Positions 24,119 to 34,898 of a DNA stretch of 64,000 nucleotides are shown here, piece by piece (the stretch's first letter is position 1; every line of letters starts with the position of its first letter). Where the stretch lies: NCBI GenBank assembly GCA_030407085.1, contig CM059587.1:91507001-91571000 (forward strand). Direction: 5' to 3'. The position numbers and the translations under genes are program-made. The DNA is from Trichopria drosophilae (taxonomy: Eukaryota; Arthropoda; Insecta; Hymenoptera; Diapriidae). The notes under the pieces were generated by a model. It saw nothing but the letters and a program-made list of their open reading frames with translations. It had not been told where the DNA came from and did no database searches.

Positions 24119-27100
24119 ATGAAGTTCGTAGTACTTGGAATTTGTCTTATATACATAAGCAACGTAAGCAAATACATCAAAATCTGTTCTTTGGATTTAA
24201 AATATCCGTTGTGCAATACGATAATTTTGGTACATCTTGCAAATTAAAAAGTTAAGATTATATATACGAGTAAAGTGGTTAATTATCAATTCTTAAAAAT
24301 ATAGTAAATAATTTTGTATGTAAATTGAACAAATTTGTGAAACCTTAAATTTCGTGTCACTGTTTATTTTTTATTATTTGTATGAGCTTAAATTAGTCAA
24401 CATTGTTAACTACACTCCAATATAAATGTTATTATATTTTCGAAGAAAAATGACTTAATTTATCATGATATATATTATATTATTGCATTATGATAATTTC
24501 CAAACAAATTTTCTGTAATTGAAACATCTGTTCTAAATTGCATTTAAGGTCTTGAGAATTTGAACACAATCATCGACCTGAAAACACTCCAAATGCTAAA
24601 TTTTAAATACATTGAAATTAAAAACATGGCACAAAAGAATAAGATCAGTAGCTTAAAAATTCTCCGATGACAATTTTGCCGACAAAATTTAGTACACTCC
24701 ATGTTGCCGAAAAATGGACTACTACTTTTTTAATGCAAAAAATAGACTGAGAACTAGATTACCCTTTCATTGCGCAACGAAAAATTACATACCTTTTTTT
24801 ATGTGTGTTTGTAAAAACTATTGACAATAATTAAAATGATGTTTATTAGGGTTTTTTCGGAGCAGCGATGGAGCAAGATTATGAAGAACTTTATCTCCAA
24901 TGCGCCGAAGAACTAGGATATGGAAAAGGTTCGAATTATAAAATAATAATCAAGATAACATTTAATTTTAATTATTTTATGAAACATCTTCCCAAAATTG
25001 TTATTGTGGCAAAGAAAAATAAAACTTTTAACAGCCATAGTACCCATAGGAAGATTTGAAAATTAAAAAGCTACTAATGTTAGCCGAAAAATCAGTAATT
25101 TACATTAAAAATCAGAATTATTGTGATAGTATTGATATTTCAAAATAGAGTCTCTAACAGATTTTTAAGATTTCAGATTACAAACAATATGAAACTGAGA
25201 AATCCCCTAAAATAAACTGAGAATTTTCACAAAAACACTTAATTTTACTTTTGGTTTCATTATAAAAATATTTTTAATTAGTTTTAATGTTTTTCTTAAT
25301 ACTAAACATGATGGGCTATTTATAGTTTGAATATATTTCATGAAATTCTTTAAGATCACACAAAAGTTTACTGATCAGTGCTATCGTCAATTATTTGGTT
25401 AAAAAAAATAAAAATGACTGTTTATTAGTATTGGATTATTAAAAACTGTAAAATTACTAACGTGTATTTAAGATTGTCAAAAAGATTTAATCACATGAAA
25501 CACTGATCAGTAAAGAAGCAGTGAATAATTATTATTCATTAATTATAAATAATAACTTATGGCACTCTCTTAAATTATGTTTAAAAATGAATCATATTAA
25601 TCACACACCTGCATGAAATATGTTAAAATTGCTGAAAAATCTATGTTATTTACTTTTACAGTTAGTGTCGAAACATTATACGAAAAAGGAGATAAATCTT
25701 TAGGATGCGCTACAATTTGCGTTATGAAGAAAACTGGTGAAGTAAGTACATAATCATTTTGACTTTATTTGCCTAATATCTTGTAAATTTGTAAATTAAG
25801 ATAATATATAATATAAACATGGGGTTCCTTGCTGATGAAATCCCAAAGTTTGGAATTATCTTTGATCCCACGTAATCCGAAGTAATCCCGAATTTGTCAC
25901 TGATCTCATCCATGTCATTCCGCACCTATTTTCCAATCCGTTTCATTCTGTTTATTTCATTCGAATGAAACCGACAGAATCCAAAAAATGTTCAATCTGC
26001 TTCATCCCTCGATTTAATCCGAATTAATCCAATTTTATTCCAATGAATATTTTCAATCCTTTTCATTCCTCGAATCAATTTAAACGAATCCTGTGTCATT
26101 CTGATGAAAATGCTCAATCCTTTTCATTCCTCAATTCAATATAAACATATCCAGCGTCACTCTAATGCAAATTTTCAATCCGTTCCATTCCGCAGTTCAA
26201 TCAGAATCAATCCTAAACATGATTTCAATTAATTTCATTCTTGGATTACAATCTTATTCCTAATAGTACACATGAATTCTAATGGTGACTACAATTCTAC
26301 TGATTACAGTCAAATACTCAAGCACACACGTATAAATATGTTTATTTAAAAATTGCATTTAGATAATAGGAGTTGTTAATAAAGCAACAACAGTGTGAGT
26401 GTTAATTAAAAATAATTACATGTAGTATGATCAAATTAGGCTCGGTACAGAGATCATTAATTTGTATACGTAATTAGCTATAATAAGATCTGACATTAGA
26501 TCTTAATACAAAGAGTGTTTGTGGGATCTGGCAAGATCTTTATTTGATTTATGGTAACATCTACAGATATACACATAGTCGAAATCTAATTTGATATGAT
26601 TTTTTTTCCTGGATAATCAAATTAATGAAATCCTACATACAGACCAACAAAATAAGGCCGATCTTCATATCCAGAAACAGAATTTGACTACGTTTTTAGG
26701 CATTTTCAGTAAATACGTGATCGAAATTGAAGCAATGAAAAGTGTCCTTTGGGCGTTAATGGGTTAATAGGAATGAAGTAAAATCTTGGAAACGACCAGA
26801 GAAGGCCAAGAGAAGTACATCATTTGTAGAAGGCAATGAGGATATCCTTATGTTGCCCTGAAATAATTTAAAATTTCTAAAACATGCATCAATTTCTGGA
26901 AATTGTAAATAATGTAATCCTTGTCTAGCCTCGATCCGGAACTAAACGTAATACAGACATTTCTAGTTTATTGCAGTCTGATATCCCATATGATTCTTAT
27001 GTATTCAGGACGGTTTATGTATAATTGTAAAAGATTACAATTTTAAACAAGGTCTAAACAACAAAAACAATAACTCATGAAACAATAGAATACAGAATCG

Positions 27101-27534
27101 TACAGTTACGATGTACAAATAATCATTTTATGTTCATAGAACTTTTTTCAAACTTAAATTTATCGTATTTTATTAAAATAATTATAGTTACTTAGTACAT
27201 TTTATAAAATAACAATACTTTCCTTTTTAGTGGATTAACGGTAAAATCAATAAACAGCACGTGTTGAAGGCAGTTGAAGAGGAGAAGGGTAATGCAATAG
27301 ATAGCGGATCAATGTTAAGAATTGGTGAATGCGTCGATATCGGTTAGTAATTTACATACATTATTAAGCAAAAATAAAAATGGTCTTAATTAAGTTATCG
27401 AATTGTGTACGTATGTAATTAAATGTCGTATATGATTTGTGACAGCAAACAAAGAAGCTGACGACTGCAACAAAGGTCTAGAATTTGCATTATGTTTTGA
27501 AGAAAATTTCGACGATGAAGAATCAGATTCTTGA
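24119..27534 (+). CDS. Odorant-binding protein C (five exons)
   Basis: PBP/GOBP-family secreted carrier; ligand unknown. Exons: 24119-24163, 24850-24928, 25662-25741, 27231-27342, 27446-27534 (405 nt, 134 aa), phases 0/1/0/1. Signal peptide about residues 1-21 (MKFVVLGICLIYISNGFFGA). Cysteines at 33, 57, 61, 102, 113 and 122 (spacing 23-3-40-10-8). Exon 4 starts with Trp69 (WINGKINKQH), marking the C-F subgroup. The C-terminal tail after C6 is strongly acidic (EENFDDEESDS). The exon 2 donor is weak (GTTCGA) but frame and conservation support it. Intron 3 contains a 61-bp tandem repeat. AATAAA follows at 27763. Confidence 0.92.
25920..26260. repeat. 61-bp tandem repeat in intron 3 of gene C
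   Basis: The phrase CAATCCTTTTCATTCC and variants begins at about 25934, 25993, 26054, 26115 and 26176, giving periods of 59, 61, 61 and 61. Each unit also carries an AATCAATTTAAACGAATCC-like part. Units are diverged from each other. No reading frame persists. Confidence 0.85.
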
Positions 27535-27762
27535 GATGTTCCTACAAAAAAATTGTCCTTTATGATGGAAGTGTCAGTTATAGAAAATAGAAACACAATG
27601 ATGAAGATGGTTGAATATTAATTATAAAGAAAAACAAATTTATAAAAAAGAACCATCATTATTAACTCAAATTATTTACTTACATCAGTTTATGATGCTA
27701 ATTTAATTACAATTGTTAATTGTGAATATTATTTGAATATTATTTGTTCTCATTTTTCATCA

Positions 27763-27768
27763 AATAAA
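27763..27768 (+). terminator. Polyadenylation signal of gene C
   Basis: AATAAA about 230 bp after the stop codon. Confidence 0.65.
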
Positions 27769-28074
27769 CAAACCAAAGTATCAAATTCATTTATCTTTTT
27801 GATTTGTACATCCTAAGTAAATAATTATTGTTGAACGTATAAATGATGTTTCGTTATTTGTAATATATAAGACGAACTGAAATATCAAACAATTTAGTTA
27901 CAACTAACGAAAAAATTATCTTTAAGGATATTTATATTATTTAAAAAACTTTAAGAGTACCAATATTTTTCACAGTAAGAGAATATAAGACATCCTTTGC
28001 TACATTTATCACGTTGGACACTTCATCATACGCTAGAAATTTCTTCGTCTGGACTCTTCATTTCTTCATCCATC

Positions 28075-29240
28075 TTGTTGTTTGTATTGTATTCTTTATT
28101 TTAACACGAGGTATATCAGCCTCTTAAGTCAACAATACAAGGATGACTACAAAGATAAAATATAAATAAAACTACTGTAACCCTAGAGAAAAAGAAAAAA
28201 ATATTTATATTACATCTCTACGCCATATAAATCTATCATGTAAATGTTGACGAGTGCTGAATATTTGGTAAATTATTGAGTTTTTGCGGTGACTTGCAGT
28301 TGTCCAACTGAACACCTTATAATAGTAGTTAGAAATATGCTCAAATTTGCACACCAAAAAGATAAATCTAACAACTGCATTCAGCAATTGTTCAACTTTC
28401 AATTTTAATACACAATGAAGGGAGTTGTATACCGCCGCACAATAGTGGAAATAAGGGAGAGTGCTGGAAAGTTAAATTCGCTGTTGCGTAAATAGACGAT
28501 TTTGGCTTATTCTAAGTACCAACAATTTCACAGGACATTTGAGAGACATGCTCATTCCAAGATAACATCTGGTGGAGATGAAGGCCCAAGCTCATAACAT
28601 GGATGGACCACTATATATAATGCAAATCTAAGAGATAGTTGATAAATTTATACACCTAATATTGTACGATGAACCAAATAATATTGCTTTAGTTTTAGTG
28701 GATTAATTTTCAATTTATTGATGACCGCCCAATTTGCAAAACGATATACATCATGGGTAACCAATTGAATACCCATATCTAATTGCTATGATTTACAGTT
28801 GAGAAAGATTCGCGTATCATCTACAAAAATGACATGGGAAGAATTACGAAATACTTTAGGAAGATCGTTAACAAATATCGAAAAGAGTAACAGACCGAGT
28901 ACTGAGCCCTTAGGTACAGTATTGATTGGAAGCCAGGAAGATATTTCTCCATTCAGTCCCACAACCGCCTACTATTATTAAGATACGGGGCAAACCAAGT
29001 TAAAGCAGCGTTGGATAAGTATTTTAATAAAAGAATGGCCTGTTCCACCAGATCAAAGGCCTTCGTGAAATCAAATAAAACTAAGACTACCACCAATGAG
29101 CCTTCATCAATAGCCGATCTGATCTAATTCCTCACATGCAGCATTGCAGTTTGAGTATTCAATGCTCTTCTGGATCCAGATTGGAAAGGATCAAACCATT
29201 CCTTAGTATTTAGATAATGCAATACTTCTTCATAGACGTA
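28075..29240 (-). pseudogene. Non-LTR retrotransposon reverse transcriptase fragment
   Basis: Minus-strand frames, with stops and shifts, read FDPFQSGSRRALNTQTAMLH (about 29190), VLFDFTKAFDLVEQ (RT motif A, about 29085-29045), LTWFAPYLNN, WLPINTVPKGSVLG and FSIFVNDLPKVFR, then FVDD (motif C, normally YADD or FADD, about 28829-28818). This is the Jockey/CR1-type RT order. The 3' end continues to about 28205 (VVRFIFLVCKFEHISNYYYK) and then to an A-rich tail near 28110-28075. About 50 residues are missing between motifs A and B. Inactive. Confidence 0.85.
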
Positions 29241-29302
29241 CTGATGGCACTGGATACCATTTGATGTTATCCGGTACCATCAATATATTATCGGATAAAT
29301 TT
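29238..29302. repeat. Copy 1 of ATGGCACTG...TATCCGGTACCAT repeat
   Basis: Carries ATGGCACTGGATACC and TTATCCGGTACCATCAATA. A matching copy in direct orientation lies at 30515-30580, so the pair brackets the ORF1/endonuclease segment. Confidence 0.7.
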
Positions 29303-29325
29303 TCTCTCTCTCTCTCTCTCTCTCT
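29303..29325. repeat. (TC)n microsatellite
   Basis: About 11 uninterrupted TC dinucleotides at the junction of the two LINE halves. Confidence 0.9.
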
Positions 29326-29499
29326 GCAGTACGCCCCTTAAGAATGTAGACAATATTTTTATTTTCTGCTATACTCAGCCTGTTAAAAGAGGTAGGAAAC
29401 GTAACGATGCTGAATTATTGAATCAATCACCTGGCATCTTAGGATCTGCCAGTGGATCCTCATGTACTACATTGACTCTAACAATCCTGAACCGATTTG

Positions 29500-30470
29500 A
29501 AGCGCAAATACAATCTACAGTGATATTTCTTCTGAAAGTGATGTCGCAAGCTCTAATATGAACCTAAAGAAATTTTATTCTGAATAAGCTCGACAAAATT
29601 CTATCACAAGTCGAAGATAATATCGATAATAATTCTCGTGCGACATTACGTTGTGTATTAAAAGAACCTCGAGCAAAGGCCGTATTCAAGAAACTGTGAT
29701 GTTATTATTTCTGGGGTTTCCGAGCAGTCGAACGAGGTGAAAGCAGACCTCAAAGATATTCTGTCCAAAATTTCAACAGTCCTTGATGCAGTCCTTGATA
29801 CCAGAGATCTTATCTCAATTGCCAGAATCTCGCCGAAAGGTTTCTGAAGATCTTCAATCTCAAAACTACAAATAATAAACCTAGCTCTATTATCGTGCCC
29901 CCAGATACACTTTCTTTACTGAAAAAAGCTAAAACCGCTGTTAAAGATATTCCATCCAAACGATGCTACAGTTTATAGTACACTACCGCCCTGAGAATGG
30001 TGGTCCAGCAATAATTCTTTATACTGAAGAATACAGTAGGAAGATCATTGCATCAGGAGTAGGCCATGTAATTCCTAACTTCTTAATAAGATGCGTAATT
30101 TCAGTGATTACGTTTCTCAAACATTCTTTCATATCATTTTGATAACTGCTACTTGGTTCAATTCCTCTATTTTGTCTAATTATTCTACTCTAAAAGATTA
30201 TCAACTTTTTCGACATAATAGAGTTGTAAAACGTGGCACTGCTGTCCATTATACCTTAGTCACAACAACCTTGTCTTTATCTCAATCTATCTTAGATCAG
30301 CCTGAGTAAATATTAATGGATATAAAATTCGATTTGACCGTCTGCTCCATCTCTCTGTCATAGAATTTCCTTCTAACTCATCAAATCTAGATAAATTTGA
30401 AGAAGCTATCCAATTAATCGGTCATGCGTATATTAATTTCAATTGAATTGGTGATTTCAGTATAGACGTA
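29500..30470 (+). pseudogene. LINE ORF1 and endonuclease remnants, opposite strand to the RT
   Basis: Plus-strand frames read VIISGVSEQSNEVKADLKDI and STVLDAVLDTRDLISIARIS (ORF1-like, about 29700-29850), SSIIVPPDTLSLLKKAKTAV, then TATWFNSSILSNYSTLKDYQ and LFRHNRVVKRG (APE-type endonuclease, frame 30091-30309; family consensus TETWL/FNSSI...YQLFR-DR). Several stops and shifts make it inactive. It lies in the opposite orientation to the RT fragment on its left, as expected for a 5'-inverted LINE insertion. Confidence 0.75.
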
Positions 30471-30514
30471 AATAAGTGTTCAAAGTTTATCAATAAATTT
30501 TTTAAAGCTAACGG

Positions 30515-30580
30515 TTTATGGCACTGAATACCGACAGATTTTATCCGGTACCATAAAAATGTTATCCAGTAACATCTATT
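30515..30580. repeat. Copy 2 of ATGGCACTG...TATCCGGTACCAT repeat
   Basis: Carries ATGGCACTGAATACC and TTATCCGGTACCATAAAAA, in direct orientation to 29238-29302. Confidence 0.7.
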
Positions 30581-30599
30581 TCTCACCGTGTAAATGGGC

Positions 30600-31700
30600 A
30601 ATATGTATGAAATTCTGTTTTACAAACTATGCAGGTTTTCGGATGCTTTTTCAGACAATATTCATAAACATTTTAAACCAGTTTTATGGCATTATCGTTG
30701 ACTTAAGAAAGAAAATGCATACAACCTTTTTTGTAGAGAATTTCATGCTCTATCTTTTTTGTTTGAAACATTTTTTAAATTACCGTATAGTTTTTCATAA
30801 AATGTCAACGTTTCAGACCCTGGAGCCCAAATCCACAATAAAACTAGTTTTGGCGTAGTGCCTTGCTCGCTTCGCTCGCTCAGAAACTTCGACCCTGCGC
30901 GCGTCGGATATTCCTTAATACTCGTTCGTTTACTAACAGCTTTCAGTTATATTATAAAAAATATAATTATACTGATATTTAGGGGGTCCAAACATATTTA
31001 GGTCCAAGTGGCTTCAATAGATATATTACAATAATATAGTGTTTCTTATATGTATAAAAATTGAAAATGATTTACAACTATAACCTATGGCCTGAGTCGA
31101 CGTAAAATTGAAAATGGACATTTTCAAAACTTCGACCCCGACGTCAGGCCAGCCGAAGTATTAATAAATAAAAGTTGCAAAACACTTACTTAATGCACTT
31201 GTATTGTAATAGACTATTCGATGCATATTATTATACCTTTACTATGTTTTACTAATCAGCTGTCTGTATTATTATGCTCTTTTATTTTTTTATATATATA
31301 TATAATCCATCAAAGGTATATGGAAAGTGTTGAAAACATTTCTAACAGATATCATTTAGATATATCGAAATAGTTATTTTCATATCAAGGGCGTAAAGTA
31401 ACTTGTCCGACCGTAGGTGATCACCGTTCCCTGGCGGTTCAGTCTAGACCCGTGGTGGGGGTCGAAACGTCGAAATTTGATGAAAAACTGTAGGGTAATT
31501 TTTTTGCCCAGGTGACCAAATTCAATACTTCCTCAGGCAATAGTCATAGACATTTTAAAACAGTTTTTAAAGCATTATCGTTGACTTTAGGAAGAAATTG
31601 CATGATTCCTTTTTATAGAGGATTTAATGCTCTATCTTTTTTGTTTGAAATAATTTTGAATAAAACTTGTATTTTTACGAAATAAATGCAAAAAAAAATA
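30600..31700. mobile_element. Dispersed repeat family, left part
   Basis: Segment 30650-30790 (AATTTCATGCTCTATC, GTTTGAAACATTTTTTAAA) matches 31540-31680 directly, and 38580-38715 and 47060-47170 in reverse. The stretch 30858-31232 carries GCTCGCTTCGCTCGCTCAG and GGTCCAAGTGGCTTC and is the reverse complement of 32583-32895 and of 39050-39340. The 99-codon frame at 30559-30858 lies in this repeat and is not supported as a gene. Confidence 0.75.
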
Positions 31701-31719
31701 CAAAGAAACGTAATTGGGG

Positions 31720-32640
31720 TTAATGTTTTTTAGTATCTCTAGAAGGTGTTAAAATCTTAATATTAGTATTATCTGCTAAAATAGGTAAATTATTAATGAT
31801 ATTAATAAGGTTAGAATTGATAATGGTAATATCTGAAGCTGAATCAATTGTTAAGCTACAAGGAATATTATTAATATATCCGGAAATAAGGAAAGGATTA
31901 TTTTTTATAATATTCAAATGACAAGAAACTTTTGCTGAATGAAAACTGCAACATTTTTTAATATGTCCTTTCACATGTCATGCCCAACATTTTTTATTTA
32001 AATATTGTTTAGCTTTGGATTTCTTTTTACCTTTATTTTTGTCATTAATAATTCTTCTATTGTCATCAGGACAAAGATTATTTACATCGTCGCGAAATGA
32101 GGTTAATTCATTCCCCTTTGGATCAACCTCATTTAGTTTTCCGAATAATAATTATAATATTTACAATCGTGTCGCCGATGACCGAATTTACCGCACGACC
32201 AACATCGAACTTGATCACATAAATTCGAAGTGTGCAGAACTCGAAATATTAGAATTGTTGCCATAAACAAGGGAGGTTATGCTATCTAACTCCAATGCAC
32301 GATTAAGAGCCGATGATAGGGAATCTATTCTCTCAGTACGTAATGAAAATTCTAAATCTTTATTTGCTAATCCGGAAATAAATTGGTAAGCTGTAATTCG
32401 GTTTATTATTTCAGGGGTGGAATCAAAATATGCTACTTATGACTGAATGACTTTAAAGATTCATCAGCATGTTGCACGCGAGAATGAACTTTGGAAAACG
32501 AAATTTTAGGGTCAACTTTATCCGTGAATTTTCTTTCTAAAACGTCACGTAAAAATGGAAAATTAGTAATTTCATCATTGTAATATGCATCGAATAGTCT
32601 ATTACAATACAAGTGCATGAAGTAAGTGTTTTGCAACTTT
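31720..32640 (-). pseudogene. LTR-retrotransposon gag/protease fragment
   Basis: Minus-strand order: gag-like FPFLRDVLERKFTDKVDPKI and SFSKVHSRVQHADESLKSF (32636-32433), then YFDSTPEIINRITAYQFISG and SSALNRALELDSI; a CCHC zinc knuckle CWSCGKFGHRRHDC (32204-32163); a second knuckle-like CWACHVKGHIKKC; then a retroviral-type aspartyl protease start GYINNIPCSLTIDSASDITI with DSA in place of DTG (about 31880-31830). Frame changes separate the parts and no RT or integrase follows. Its Ty3/gypsy-like class is likely but not certain. It sits between inverted repeat arms rather than direct LTRs. Confidence 0.82.
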
Positions 32641-32895
32641 TATTTATTAATACTTTAGCTGGTCTGTCATCGGGGTCCAAGTTTTGAAAATGCTCATTTT
32701 CAATTTTACGTCGACTCAGGCTCATAGTTGTAAATCATTTTCAATTTTCATAGATGTAAGAAACGATATATTGTTGTAACATATCTATCGAAGCCACTTG
32801 GACCTAAATATGATTGGACGCCCAAATATCGATATAATTGTATAATATAATTGAAAGCTGTTAGTAAACGAACGTGTATTAAGGAATGGCCGACT
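32583..32895. repeat. Inverted arm matching 30865-31232
   Basis: Contains AATATGCATCGAATAGTC, TAAGTGTTTTGCAACTTT, GTCGACTCAGG and GAAGCCACTTGGACCTAAAT, mirroring 31232-30865 almost exactly over the inner 80 bp. The same orientation is found at 39050-39340. Confidence 0.85.
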
Positions 32896-33067
32896 CTCTT
32901 TTGCTTCACGAGAAACAAAAATTGTTTATTTCTTAAAAATGCTTATTTCTTAATAAATACTTTTATAAATTTATTACAAATACTTACTATCTCTATTATT
33001 AGAACTTTCCGTGACATAAATTACTGTGTAATAAATGAATGATTTAGAAATGCATCTGGATGCTACT

Positions 33068-33629
33068 CAGCGCCGGATTCACATTTGTAAATAAAAATAT
33101 AAAAGTATCCTTGAGTCCCCGTAGTATTGATACTATATTCAAAAGAAGACGCTGTACAATAAACAAACTTTGCTTAAATCGGCTATCTTTCTATAAAATC
33201 GATCGATTCAAAACGTCCCCGATAAGATGGTTTTGTTTTTATTTTTTAATGAATAATTTAGACTCATTTTAATGTCTAGTAACTTTTTTAATAGGTGGAA
33301 CATACGGTATTTGGATTAACTCATTTGGTGTTCCGATGTTAATCGATTCAAACAAAATAAACCAACGAATTGGTTTAAGGACATGATTTTAAATTTGATC
33401 ATTTTTAGTATGTAGCTCTCATTTTTTTTCATCTATTTGAATTCGTAGAATATTATAATCAATTATAATACTTCTAATATTACTATGGGGAAGCATTGGG
33501 AAATGTATTTACCAAATGCCCTCGTAATTTATTATCAATTTCCTGATATGAAAAGAATTGTCTAATAAAAAATATAAATATAAATATTCACGTTATTTAT
33601 TAATTCTTTTCATTTGTGATTCAGCGCTG
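33068..33629. mobile_element. Possible hAT-like element
   Basis: Left end CAGCGCCGGATTCACATTTG and right end, on the other strand, CAGCGCTGAATCACAAATG are similar and start with CAG, as hAT termini do. The 8-bp flanks do not match, so no target duplication supports it. Confidence 0.3.
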
Positions 33630-34898
33630 ACGAATTATCAACAATTAGGGCCTTAATTGCATAATTGCAGTTCAGCATTTTCCTTAGAATTTCTCATAAT
33701 TTGAAAATTGCTTTGGTAAGTATACTATACGTAATATTCATTTAACCTTATGTTTTAGCTCCTTCAACAGAATTTGTTTTTCTTATTTTGAGAATAATAG
33801 TGCATGATTTTGTCAATTCTAAACAAGATTTCTATTTTTGAATCTCAGGTAAAATTGATTACTTATAGCATTTATTTTTAGCTAACAATTAAATAGTTAA
33901 TTTTAGAACTGACATACTTGTATCGCTATTTTTATAGTTATCTTTATTATTTCGAATTGTCGATACAACTATTTTTGTTAGTGAAAAGAGAGAAATTGTA
34001 ATTGATTAACTAAGACTAAATAGTGGTCTGAAAGAATTAAAATAGTTAGCGTTATTAATTTTATCTATTTCTGTTAGTTATTGAATAAAAATCTGGAAAT
34101 AGTTTCAGCAAAGTAACATATTGAGGGACAAAACAACACGACTGACATTTTTATTTACTCTGAGAAAAAAATTAGTAACACTGACTAAGTGGTTGTCTGT
34201 GTTTAAACAAATATTGAGTAACCTCACCTACAATTTAGTTAATCGACTAAATATTTATGTGATAAGTACATATTTAGTCAATACTAATTTTTTTACCGTT
34301 GGTTTTTAATTAAGTTGTTTAATAGTTGTTCAGCTTTCCCTTCATTATTTAGTAGTTCTTTTTATTTAATAATATAATAAGATTTTAAATAAAACAGTGA
34401 GAATGACTATTCTTATTTAATAAATACAAAACTAGCTACAGACACTTTTAAAAATAAATTTTTCAAAACAAAATTTAAAACTGTTAACTATAATATAAAT
34501 TCAGTTAATAGACCCTAAACCGTGACTCATAGAAAAAAAATTAGTAAATAATTTTCGATGATTTCAAAATGAAGAATTTCAAATTCTTTTCCTTCTCAGA
34601 TGTATGCATCATTATCCATGTGTCGCGAAATAATACTTGGAAAGTCTCGGATGCAATCATAAACAGATAATCTCAGTGTACTGTGTATGTCACTAAAATC
34701 CCTAAGTGCTTTAATTTCGTACAACAACAGACAATTAATATAAGTGCATGCTATTAATTAAATTGCTGACAGTAATAGATAACCGTTAGTCAATTTTCTA
34801 ACTGGTATCCAGAAACCAGTTCAGTAATCCAGAAATAAAGCTTCAAAAAGTCAGGTCCGTCACATCGAATTCGTCAGTGTTGTTGCGAGTTTCAAAAA
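33630..34898. other. Upstream region of gene D
   Basis: AT-rich with one MITE-like inverted pair (34158-34297). No clear TATA box is seen in the 150 bp before the gene D ATG, unlike genes A to C. Confidence 0.5.
34158..34297. mobile_element. MITE-like inverted repeat
   Basis: Left AAAAAAATTAGTAACACTGA and right, on the other strand, AAAAAAATTAGTATTGACTA form imperfect ~28-bp inverted ends around ~85 bp. A related end occurs at 13711-13755. Confidence 0.55.

Noticed and set aside
33068..33629. Firm hAT transposon call
   Set aside because: Termini are similar, but the 8-bp flanks do not match and no transposase is present; kept only at low confidence.
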